Part shown: piece by piece, positions 57,384 through 64,000 of the stretch | How the letters are laid out: each line of letters opens with the position of its first letter | How positions within the stretch are numbered: position 1 is the first letter of the stretch | DNA from: Marinomonas piezotolerans | Lineage (GTDB): Bacteria > Pseudomonadota > Gammaproteobacteria > Pseudomonadales > Marinomonadaceae | Direction: 5' to 3' | Assembly (NCBI RefSeq): GCF_003362755.1 | Contig: NZ_QKRA01000010.1 | Coordinates: forward strand, 48,642-112,641 | Length of the DNA stretch: 64,000 nucleotides | Position numbers and translations under genes: made by a program | Notes under the pieces: model-generated | Database searches by the model: none | Told to the model about the DNA's origin: nothing | What the model saw: only the letters and a program-made list of their open reading frames with translations

Positions 57384-58991
57384 ATGCCCAAATATATCTC
57401 AGTACGATGGAAGATCCTTCTCCCTATGGCGGGCATACTAATTCTAATTATTGCTGCCCTCAATTTTTATTCCTCTTATCAACAAAAGGAAAGGCTATTA
57501 GACCTAAGCGAGCACCAACTAGCTGACATCGCTAATGGGTACATGGATAGCATGAATGCCTTAATGTTTACTGGCTCTATGGGAAGTCGAGAGATCCTAC
57601 GCGATAAAATCAGTCAGCGAGAAGGAATTGAGTCGGTTCGAATGTTACGAGGTGAAGCGGTTAACAAGATTTATGGCCCAGGTTTTGCCCATGAAGCACC
57701 GCAAGATGAATTAGACCGACGAGCGCTATCTGGTGAAAGCATTACTCAAGTTGAGACCGTAGACGGCGAACGTTTCATCACTATTTTGCTGCCTTTTGCG
57801 GCATCTGCTGATCGACATGGAACAAACTGCCTAAGTTGCCACCCTGTAACGGAGGGGACCATTCTAGGAGCTGCGCGGATCACCTACTCTATGGCCACTC
57901 GAGATCAAGATATCGAAAACGCCATCATAAAAAACTCAACCATCAACTTCATCGCGATACTTATTGGGCTAGGCATCATCTATCTCATTATGATGAAAGT
58001 ACTTATCTCGCCACTTAATAGGTTAAAAGAAACGATGGTCGAGATTGGCGAAAACGCTGACCTTCGCCCACGAATCCGGCTTGGCTCTAATGATGAATTC
58101 CATCAAGTCGGACTTGCCACTAATAATATGCTCGACCGCTTTCAACCGGCGATCCACGACTTAACGAAAACGATGGACGATCTGAGTAACTCGGCCGATC
58201 AATTGGCGCTCGTGACACGAAAAACAAGTGAAGGCGTCGATCAGCAAAAATCAGAAAGTCGACTGTTAGCGAACTCTATTCAAGAACTCTCAAATGCTGC
58301 GGAAGAAGTCGCTCAAAATGCGGCGAATGCTGAGCTATCCGCAGGTGATGCTAAGGAACTTGCTGACGGTGGAAAGGCGATGGTGTTACATGTCGCTAAC
58401 GCCAATTCTGAATTAGCACAGCAAGTTGATTCTGCTACGAATGTGGTCAAAAAGCTTGCCGAAGACACTCAGAATATTGGTCGCGTCTCCCAAGAAATCA
58501 GCGATATTGCAGAACAAACAAATTTACTTGCACTCAATGCTGCCATTGAAGCTGCTAGAGCTGGCGAACAAGGCCGGGGCTTTGCGGTAGTAGCGGATGA
58601 AGTCCGTAACTTAGCCAATAGAACGCAATTATCAACAGAAGAGATTCGTGCCATTATTGATAATCTGGCATCAATCTCAATTAGAGCCGTTGACGCAATG
58701 GAAGGTAGTAAAACCAAAGCTGATGACGGCGCTCTAGATGCGAGCAAGGCCGCAAAGTCACTAGAAGAAATCGCGGTTAGTGTAGAGCGAATACGTGAAA
58801 TGAATTCTATGATCGCAGCCGCAGCGTCAGAGCAAAGTGCCGTTGTGAACGAAATTAACCAAAATATTCAAACAATCAGTTCGGTATCCGAACAAACAGG
58901 GGAAGGTGCTCACGAAACGTTGAAGCAAAGTGAAGACATCGCACATATAGCTGACGAACTAGATAAAACAATCAATACATTTAAATCTTAA
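57384..58991 (+). CDS. Methyl-accepting chemotaxis protein with a CxxCH haem-binding sensor domain
   Basis: 535 residues. A membrane span lies at ~9-29, a periplasmic domain to ~185, a second span at ~190-210 ([19 protein letters not shown]), then HAMP and a cytoplasmic signalling coil with [20 protein letters not shown]. The periplasmic part contains [18 protein letters not shown]: Cys149, Cys152 and His153 form a c-type haem attachment motif. Covalent haem in the sensor suggests redox, oxygen, NO or similar gas sensing. The ATG at 57384 has an AAGAG site; the frame opens 39 bases earlier. It lacks a pentapeptide tail. Confidence 0.92.
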   Translation: MPKYISVRWKILLPMAGILILIIAALNFYSSYQQKERLLDLSEHQLADIANGYMDSMNALMFTGSMGSREILRDKISQREGIESVRMLRGEAVNKIYGPGFAHEAPQDELDRRALSGESITQVETVDGERFITILLPFAASADRHGTNCLSCHPVTEGTILGAARITYSMATRDQDIENAIIKNSTINFIAILIGLGIIYLIMMKVLISPLNRLKETMVEIGENADLRPRIRLGSNDEFHQVGLATNNMLDRFQPAIHDLTKTMDDLSNSADQLALVTRKTSEGVDQQKSESRLLANSIQELSNAAEEVAQNAANAELSAGDAKELADGGKAMVLHVANANSELAQQVDSATNVVKKLAEDTQNIGRVSQEISDIAEQTNLLALNAAIEAARAGEQGRGFAVVADEVRNLANRTQLSTEEIRAIIDNLASISIRAVDAMEGSKTKADDGALDASKAAKSLEEIAVSVERIREMNSMIAAAASEQSAVVNEINQNIQTISSVSEQTGEGAHETLKQSEDIAHIADELDKTINTFKS

Positions 58992-59035
58992 CCATCCTTG
59001 TCCGTCCACGATGGTGCTCACTAAAGTACTTGCGC

Positions 59036-59674
59036 TTAATGAGCACTGACAACACGAGATTTGAACAATTGGCTCCTACGATAGACCATATCAACCCATA
59101 AAGCCCCAAGCAGCCAACCTGCAATGATATCAGTAGGCCAATGCACTCCCAGCAGTACTCTGCTTATACCAACAAACATGCTCATTACTACAGCTAGAGT
59201 TATAACGGCTTTGCGTACTCTTGCTGGCCCATCTACTGAGGTCAATACCAAAGCCGCCCCTAAAAAACACACCATCGACATCGTCGCATGCCCAGACGGA
59301 AAGCTGGGGGTATAAACATGAATTAAAGGCTCAACAAGGTCTGGACGCGGTCGATCAATAATATATTTCGCTCCCATGCTCAATATAACACCTCCTATGG
59401 CCATAATCGCGAGTGTCACAGCATGTCTGACCCTCTGGGCGATTGTCAGAATCAGACAAACAGAAGTAATCAAAAAAATTAGGATCCAGTTACTGCCCAA
59501 TGCCGTCACATCTCGAACAGTGATGGCAAACCATCTTGGCCCCATCAATGCATAAGTTGTGTCATCTCTTAGCAATAACAGACCAAATCGATCCAATGCA
59601 GATACGCCGTTCAAAGCCAATAACGTAACCAAAACCAACATGATAACCATTGCAATGCGTTGCCAACTGCCCAC
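59036..59674 (-). CDS. PAP2-family membrane phosphatase
   Basis: 212 residues, about six membrane segments. Motifs: KYIIDRPRP (K-x6-RP), FPSGHATMS (PSGH) and SRVLLGVHWPTD (SR-x5-H-x3-D) are all intact. It likely dephosphorylates undecaprenyl pyrophosphate or another lipid phosphate on the periplasmic side. Only distantly similar to the PAP2 protein at 22656-23174. Monocistronic; it nearly abuts the preceding convergent chemoreceptor gene. Confidence 0.92.
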   Translation of the reverse strand: MGSWQRIAMVIMLVLVTLLALNGVSALDRFGLLLLRDDTTYALMGPRWFAITVRDVTALGSNWILIFLITSVCLILTIAQRVRHAVTLAIMAIGGVILSMGAKYIIDRPRPDLVEPLIHVYTPSFPSGHATMSMVCFLGAALVLTSVDGPARVRKAVITLAVVMSMFVGISRVLLGVHWPTDIIAGWLLGALWVDMVYRRSQLFKSRVVSAH

Positions 59675-59826
59675 GTATAAACCTCATCATTCTCATTGAT
59701 AATGAGTAATAATAAGTAAATTCATTTGATTAAATTGTCTTCTCCGTCATTTGCACGTACTTTCCTCGATCTGATCCAATCATGAAGGCTTGATATAGGC
59801 TAGCCTTTAAAAATGAAGGAACATCC

Positions 59827-60038
59827 ATGCAGTCATATAAAGGGGGATTTTTGCCCTCGCATTAGGGGCATTTGGCCTTGGAACCACCGAATTTTTCCCA
59901 ATGGGATTGTTACCGACGATTGCAGGTATTGGCTTCACCATAGGAAACTTCTGTAGCGGTAAACTCGCAGACTGCAATCTTCATAGTATTAGCGAATATG
60001 CGCCTACTTGTCTCATTAGTCATGGCAATGCTAGATGA
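59827..60038 (+). pseudogene. Remnant of an MFS efflux transporter gene
   Basis: From 59847 one frame reads FALALGAFGLGTTEFFPMGL, the unmistakable first membrane segment of DHA1-type MFS proteins, then jumps to TIGNFCSGKLADCNL, a piece normally ~200 residues later, and stops at 60038. The ATG at 59827, with AAGGAACA before it, is in a different frame, separated by a slip at a GGGGG run. So the gene has a frameshift near its start and a large internal deletion. The rest of the 59675-60124 gap holds only the promoter side of the PAP2 gene and a weak hairpin (60057-60081). Confidence 0.8.
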
Positions 60039-60124
60039 AGGCTTAGAAAAAGGATCCCCCGACAATTAAATATTATCGGGGCCTTAAAGGTGTCTTACTA
60101 GTACTAGCTCACTTGAACCGTCGA

Positions 60125-60784
60125 TTATGATGATTCAGGGAAATAAGTCACCTGTTGCGACTCCTCCCATGCAGGAAACTTCTTCATGACTATTTGAAAG
60201 CTCTCGCTTTCTACAAATGCATTAAGCCATGCCCGTAAGTGAGCATAACGACTTTGTTCAAACCATTCTCGATTTACGCCCGCGAATTGGCGAACAAACG
60301 GAAAGATTCCTATATCGGCAATCGTTATATGTTCCCCCATAAGGTAAGGTGAGTTTGCCAACCTTGCATCCAAGCGTCTTAAAAAACGCTCTCCTTTTTC
60401 TCTGTAGTAACGTTCTGATTGCTCCGTGTATCGATCCGCGTACTTATAGCGATCTAACCAAGGCTTGAAACAATGGTCATTAAAGGACAACCAAGTCATT
60501 ATTTTCACGCGTGTATTCGGGTTACTAGGCCAAAGTTTAGACACCAATGCTTGGTTAGTAGAGAAACTTAACGCCCAAAAAATAATATCTAGACTCTCAG
60601 AATAGCGCTCATTTCCAACTAACAACTGAGGAACCGTTGTGCGTCCCCCTAAATCTAATAACGCCTTAGGTTTGTTTTTTAAAACCACTTCTCTTAACTC
60701 AACAGTAATAGATAAGGAAAGCAAGGTATAACGCGCCCGAATAGCATAAGGGCATCGACGAAAACTGTATAAAATACTAGCCAA
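60125..60784 (-). CDS. Glutathione S-transferase
   Basis: 219 residues. The thioredoxin-like N-terminal domain carries FRRCPYAIRARYTLL, a cysteine-type active site (Cys11) as in omega/beta and glutaredoxin-2-like GSTs. TTVPQLLVGNERYSESLDII is the glutathione-binding cis-proline and ES segment. The helical C-terminal domain has MGEHITIADIGIFPFVRQF, the N-capping box. It probably acts in thiol transfer or detoxification; substrate unknown. Monocistronic. Confidence 0.92.
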   Translation of the reverse strand: MASILYSFRRCPYAIRARYTLLSLSITVELREVVLKNKPKALLDLGGRTTVPQLLVGNERYSESLDIIFWALSFSTNQALVSKLWPSNPNTRVKIMTWLSFNDHCFKPWLDRYKYADRYTEQSERYYREKGERFLRRLDARLANSPYLMGEHITIADIGIFPFVRQFAGVNREWFEQSRYAHLRAWLNAFVESESFQIVMKKFPAWEESQQVTYFPESS

Positions 60785-60971
60785 AATAACTCCTACGACT
60801 CGCCTACAAACTGTTTACTCAAGAAACTAATTTCATAAGGCATCAATTCTTGTGTGTTTAACTAACGGTACGACAGTTTAATGCTCATTAGCGACAGATT
60901 GGCTGCACCCCCTCCAAAATGGTCATAAAATAAGCAAACAAGTATAATTTTTAAACAATAGGATCAACCGA

Positions 60972-61709
60972 ATGAAAAAACTGACAAAGTTCTTTTCCGC
61001 GTTAGCTGTTGCTCTACCTCTTACAGTTCAAGCCCAAACCGTTGAGCTTACCACTATGAACTGGCCGCCTTTCTATGGTGACAACCTTGAGAAAAGTGGC
61101 TTCATTGCTGCCATCGTTGATGAAGCCTTGGCCCAATCTGATTATGACAGCACCGTTGAATTTACCGCTTGGCAAACCGCGTTAGATACGGTCAAGGCAG
61201 GTGAAAAAGATGCAATTCTTGGTGCTTACTACTCTAAAGAGCGCGCTCAAGAGTACTACTTTTCGATTCCGATCTACACAGTGTTAACCGGTCTAATCAA
61301 AAAAACAGACTTTCCCTTAAACAACTATGACTCTTTCGAATCATTAAACCAATACACCATTGGAAAGCTGAAAGGCTCCGTCATTAGCGAGTCTTTTGAC
61401 AACTTCCAATTCTCTGCTTTAAAAGAGTACCTTGAAGTATCGGATGCTATTAAGGCATTGGATTCAAATGAAATTCAACTATACGCAGACAGCTTAGCCG
61501 TCGCAAAAGAAGCAGCTAAAGCCGAGGGAATTGATGCTTCTAAATTCCAAATCCTAATGCCTCCGCTGGAAGAAAACGATTTGTATTTGATGATTTCAAA
61601 ATCTATCCCTAATGCGGAAGCGCTACGAGATGCGTTCAATAAGGGATTATTAGAGATACAAATGACAGGGCGCTATGATGAAATACTAGCGGAATTCAAC
61701 CAGCGGTAG
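60972..61709 (+). CDS. Family 3 extracellular solute-binding protein
   Basis: 245 residues with a signal peptide (KKLTKFFSALAVALPLTVQA). The mature part begins VELTTMNWPPFYGDNLEKSG and has the SBP_bac_3 pattern, with LGAYYSKERAQEYYFSIPIY in the hinge region. Such proteins usually bind amino acids for ABC uptake, but no permease or ATPase gene is adjacent, so it may serve a transporter encoded elsewhere or feed a sensor. AAUAGGAUC-type ribosome site; own terminator. Confidence 0.9.
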   Translation: MKKLTKFFSALAVALPLTVQAQTVELTTMNWPPFYGDNLEKSGFIAAIVDEALAQSDYDSTVEFTAWQTALDTVKAGEKDAILGAYYSKERAQEYYFSIPIYTVLTGLIKKTDFPLNNYDSFESLNQYTIGKLKGSVISESFDNFQFSALKEYLEVSDAIKALDSNEIQLYADSLAVAKEAAKAEGIDASKFQILMPPLEENDLYLMISKSIPNAEALRDAFNKGLLEIQMTGRYDEILAEFNQR

Positions 61710-61736
61710 TTCCACAGGCGCTTCCACGTTTTACTT

Positions 61737-61780
61737 AAAAGCCCTCTAGATTATTCCATTTCTGAGGGCTTTTATTTTTT
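61737..61780 (+). terminator. Terminator after the solute-binding protein gene
   Basis: Stem AAAAGCCCTC ... GAGGGCTTTT with a 17-base loop, then a T-rich tail. Confidence 0.85.
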
Positions 61781-61831
61781 CAGCATTGTTCTTTATTCTA
61801 AACTATCTCATCGAAAAATGAGCAAGTCTTA

Positions 61832-62383
61832 TTACCACATAAGGTCATCTGGAATCTGGAACTCTGCATAAGGGTCATCTTCATCAATCTCTGCAGCAGC
61901 TTGCTTGGTATTGAAAACCAAGATCATATCAGGCTCTTTCTCCATGATTTTCTCAGCAACACCGTTTGGAATGATCTCATACTGGCCTTCCAATTTAGCA
62001 ATTGCCAAACGCCCTTCAGATAGATCTTTATGCATTACCTCCGACACGTACAGTTTTTTCACCTTTTTGTCGTCAGTGAAATTATATGCCATATCACCAT
62101 CTTCTTTACGAACCCGATTTTGTAAAATGAATTGGCGTATCTGTCCAAGCAAAGCTTTGTACTCGATCTCTAATTGACGCTGCCGATTAAGCTCTTTATC
62201 GCGAGCAGCTTTTTCTTCTCGCTGCTTCTTCAGCTCTAACTGTCGTTCGAGTTCCGCAGTATTATCTAGCTTTCCATTCTTTATCTTTTGCTTTGTTTGA
62301 AGCTTTTCAGCTTTAATTTTCTTGGCTTTCTTTTTATCGACAATACCGGCTCCCATAAGCTGTTCTTGTAGCGACTTTGCCAT
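61832..62383 (-). CDS. DUF2058 family protein (YaiL-like)
   Basis: 183 residues (E. coli YaiL 179). The start MAKSLQEQLMGAGIVDKKKA and a long charged lysine/glutamate-rich helix (residues ~20-75) are typical, followed by a small globular domain with NFTDDKKVKKLYVSEVMHKD. The family is nucleoprotein/polynucleotide-associated by name but of unproven function. The ATG at 62383 follows AAGAGG; the frame opens 21 bases earlier. Confidence 0.9.
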   Translation of the reverse strand: MAKSLQEQLMGAGIVDKKKAKKIKAEKLQTKQKIKNGKLDNTAELERQLELKKQREEKAARDKELNRQRQLEIEYKALLGQIRQFILQNRVRKEDGDMAYNFTDDKKVKKLYVSEVMHKDLSEGRLAIAKLEGQYEIIPNGVAEKIMEKEPDMILVFNTKQAAAEIDEDDPYAEFQIPDDLMW

Positions 62384-62611
62384 AGTTAACCTCTTAAATA
62401 ACAATGTATACTATTCAAATATGGTGACTATCTTAGCCTTTATTAAAGTCAATGTGTGTATAAATTCGATCAAATACCCTGAATGCCATAGAATCCCTTT
62501 TTTATGTAAAGTTCGTGTAGAAAGAGTAGGTTAGCAGAGTAAAACTACTTCAAGATCCCCTTTTCGAGTATTCTTATATGCTTCTGGGGCTTTGTATATG
62601 TCGTATCCAAC

Positions 62612-63481
62612 ATGCTAAAACTCGTAATGTCTATTGCTGCTGTTTCCCTCCCTCTTCTCAGCCAAACGCTCTATGCAAACACCGACTTTCAAAGCATTGG
62701 TAAACTTGCGCAATTGGCGAATGACACCTATTTGGACGATTCCAGTCTTGAAAAACAGCTGGTGAATCAAGGCCAACAACTGGTTCAGAAGAACATTATG
62801 ATTGGCTCAGAAGTCAGCTACTTTTTGAGTAAAGCTAACGGAGTACAAACCATAGCTGTTCGAGGGACATCCAACCTCACTAATGCTATGGTGGATATAG
62901 ACTTATCCCTACGGCATGATCCAATTCTTAATATTAAGTTGCACCAAGGCTTTTCTGTTGCCGCAAGAGCTGTATATGAAGATATTAAACCAGTTCTCAA
63001 TATGGATGCACCAATCCATATAACAGGTCATAGTTTAGGTGGAGCTATCGCCGTTATTATTGGAATGTACTTCACCAAGGAGGGCAAAGAGATCAAAGAC
63101 ATTACCACATTTGGGCAACCTAAAGTGACCAATGTAACCGGAGCGAGATTTTTTTCAGAGCTCCCTTTGACCAGAGTAGTCAACGAAAATGATATTGTTC
63201 CGTTAGTCCCTCCTATTAGCCCACTACAAATTAAAGACCTCGATATCTTTTGGCATATGGGAACGGAAGTCATCTTGATGGAAGATAATAGCTACTCCAT
63301 CACAAGCGGCGTAAAAAGCGCGTTAAGAGCCACTAAATTTACTTCATCTATACCTAACCAAAACAATCTTGAGGCACATAGAATGTCGACCTACCTAAGC
63401 AAGATTGAAAGCTTAAAAATAAGTGCCACAGAAATACCTTATAAAGTAGGTATTGATCTGTTTGGTATTTCGATTAACTAA
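62612..63481 (+). CDS. Secreted lipase, class 3 family
   Basis: 289 residues with an N-terminal signal peptide (cleavage near TLYANT). The lipase-3 elements are present: VRGTSNLTNAMVDID (the oxyanion-side strand), LHQGFSVAA, the nucleophile elbow ITGHSLGGAIAV with Ser141, TFGQPKVT, and the acidic residue in VVNENDIVPLVPP. The catalytic histidine is probably in FWHMGTE. It would hydrolyse triacylglycerols or phospholipids after export. No foldase gene is adjacent. The ribosome site is weak; ATG 62627 is an alternative start. Confidence 0.9.
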   Translation: MLKLVMSIAAVSLPLLSQTLYANTDFQSIGKLAQLANDTYLDDSSLEKQLVNQGQQLVQKNIMIGSEVSYFLSKANGVQTIAVRGTSNLTNAMVDIDLSLRHDPILNIKLHQGFSVAARAVYEDIKPVLNMDAPIHITGHSLGGAIAVIIGMYFTKEGKEIKDITTFGQPKVTNVTGARFFSELPLTRVVNENDIVPLVPPISPLQIKDLDIFWHMGTEVILMEDNSYSITSGVKSALRATKFTSSIPNQNNLEAHRMSTYLSKIESLKISATEIPYKVGIDLFGISIN

Positions 63482-63564
63482 TAAATTTTTATATTTGCTC
63501 AAGTTGGATTGGATTCGATAGGTGGATTAATGCGATAGAATCTCTGTGATGCTCTATCTGGGTA

Positions 63565-63600
63565 TAAAAAAGCCCCGATCAATATTGTTGATCAGGGCTT
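63565..63600 (-). terminator. Terminator of the rRNA operon
   Basis: Stem AAGCCCcGATCAA/TTGATCaGGGCTT (one mismatch) with a run of T on the minus strand, 12 bases past the last 5S gene. Confidence 0.9.
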
Positions 63601-63611
63601 CATATTTAAAA

Positions 63612-63725
63612 CTTGATGACGACCTACTCTCACATGGGATCTCCCACACTACCATCGGCGATGGCGCTTTTCACTTCTGAGTTCGGGATGGGATCAGGTG
63701 GTTCAACGCCTCTATGATCATCAAG
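63612..63725 (-). rRNA. rrf: 5S ribosomal RNA, distal copy
   Basis: 114 bases read on the minus strand. The body (GAGGCGTTGAACCACCTGAT, CCCATCCCGAACTCAGAAGT, GCGCCATCGCCGATGGTAGT, CATGTGAGAGTAGGTCGTC) is standard gammaproteobacterial 5S. Helix I is closed by CTTGATGA with TCATCAAG; exact mature ends may be a few bases inside. It lies between two intrinsic-type hairpins. Confidence 0.97.
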
Positions 63726-63803
63726 CAAACTGGGATGTGATCATTTTGATAAGTGCCGATATTAGGAAGGCTGTTTATCAAAATACACAAGTCTGAATGT
63801 CGA

Positions 63804-63834
63804 TAAAAAGCCCTGACCATTGCTGATCAGGGCT
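63804..63834 (-). terminator. Terminator-like hairpin between the two 5S genes
   Basis: Stem AAAAAGCCCTGA/TCAGGGCTTC (CCA-TTGC-TGA loop part), a near copy of the final terminator 235 bases away. If it works, it would stop some transcripts before the distal 5S gene. Confidence 0.8.
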
Positions 63835-63846
63835 TCGTATTTGAAG

Positions 63847-63960
63847 CTTGACGACGACCTACTCTCACATGGGATCTCCCACACTACCATCGGCGATGGC
63901 GCTTTTCACTTCTGAGTTCGGGATGGGATCAGGTGGTTCAACGCCTCTATGATCGTCAAG
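63847..63960 (-). rRNA. rrf: 5S ribosomal RNA, proximal copy
   Basis: 114 bases on the minus strand, identical to the distal copy except in helix I, where CTTGACGA pairs with TCGTCAAG. The operon is transcribed from beyond the right edge, where 23S and 16S genes are expected. The bases to the right (63961-64000) are spacer. Confidence 0.97.
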
Positions 63961-64000
63961 CAAACCGGTGTGCGTTTCGTTATGAGTGATCGGATGTGGA

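Noticed and set aside
59827..59865. A 12-codon frame that could be a leader peptide
   Set aside because: It continues, after a one-base slip, into a recognisable MFS first helix, so a frameshifted pseudogene explains it better.
60057..60081. Inverted repeat CCCCGACAAT/ATTATCGGGG after the MFS remnant considered as a terminator
   Set aside because: It has a mismatch and no T run, and no intact gene precedes it; it may be the decayed terminator of the lost gene.

Overview
The window reads as chromosomal DNA of a mid-GC marine gammaproteobacterium, most likely an Oceanospirillales member close to Marinomonas. This is an inference. It rests on a purB-roxA-GNAT order shared with pseudomonads, a 531-residue Pseudomonas-type isocitrate lyase beside malate synthase G, a choline-locus type dipeptidase, opgGH, and E. 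coli-like FolM, FklB and YbiT. Nearly everything is housekeeping or niche-adaptation chromosome. I see no insertion sequence, prophage, integron or CRISPR array.

Region by region. 0-7 kb: a dipeptidase cut by the window edge, a chemoreceptor, purB with the ribosomal oxygenase roxA and an acetyltransferase, fklB, and a universal stress protein preceded by a 53-residue membrane protein. 7-18 kb: topB, a LysE exporter, two related unknown membrane-anchored proteins, a Pit phosphate transporter behind a clear Pho box, an AldB/ExaC-type aldehyde dehydrogenase divergent from an AraC regulator, an EntS-like exporter, and tRNA-Leu(UAG). 18-26 kb: an EamA exporter, folM-folE, a Tat-exported dienelactone hydrolase, a glycosyltransferase/PAP2 pair, a lipoprotein with a duplicated domain, outer-membrane phospholipase A, a CHMI-family isomerase and a GhrA-type reductase. 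26-39 kb: a GGDEF-EAL protein, an MFS/LysR pair, a FUSC protein, NnrU, the opgGH glucan operon and a diguanylate cyclase.

39-45 kb holds the most interesting locus. A FecCD/FecE/FecB-type iron-complex ABC transporter is split into divergent units around a candidate Fur box. A periplasmic cupredoxin overlaps the ATPase gene, and an MFS transporter follows it. The set looks like an iron (or copper-linked iron) uptake system with a dedicated electron-transfer protein. 45-56 kb: DUF2789, an NAD(P)-binding protein, ybiT, another diguanylate cyclase, an FMN riboswitch controlling a stand-alone type II lumazine synthase (ribH2), and the divergent glyoxylate-shunt genes glcB and aceA. 56-64 kb: glutathione peroxidase, YjbR, a chemoreceptor with a CxxCH haem-binding motif in its sensor domain, a second PAP2 phosphatase, a decayed MFS gene, a GST, a solute-binding protein, DUF2058, a secreted class 3 lipase, and the 3' end of an rRNA operon with two tandem 5S genes.

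The regulatory sites best supported by sequence are the Pho box of pit, the 21-bp-phased direct repeats between aldB and its AraC regulator, the Fur-like box at the ABC locus, the FMN riboswitch with its promoter, and the tRNA-Leu promoter. All family assignments come from reading the sequences and recalled family features. No database search was run.
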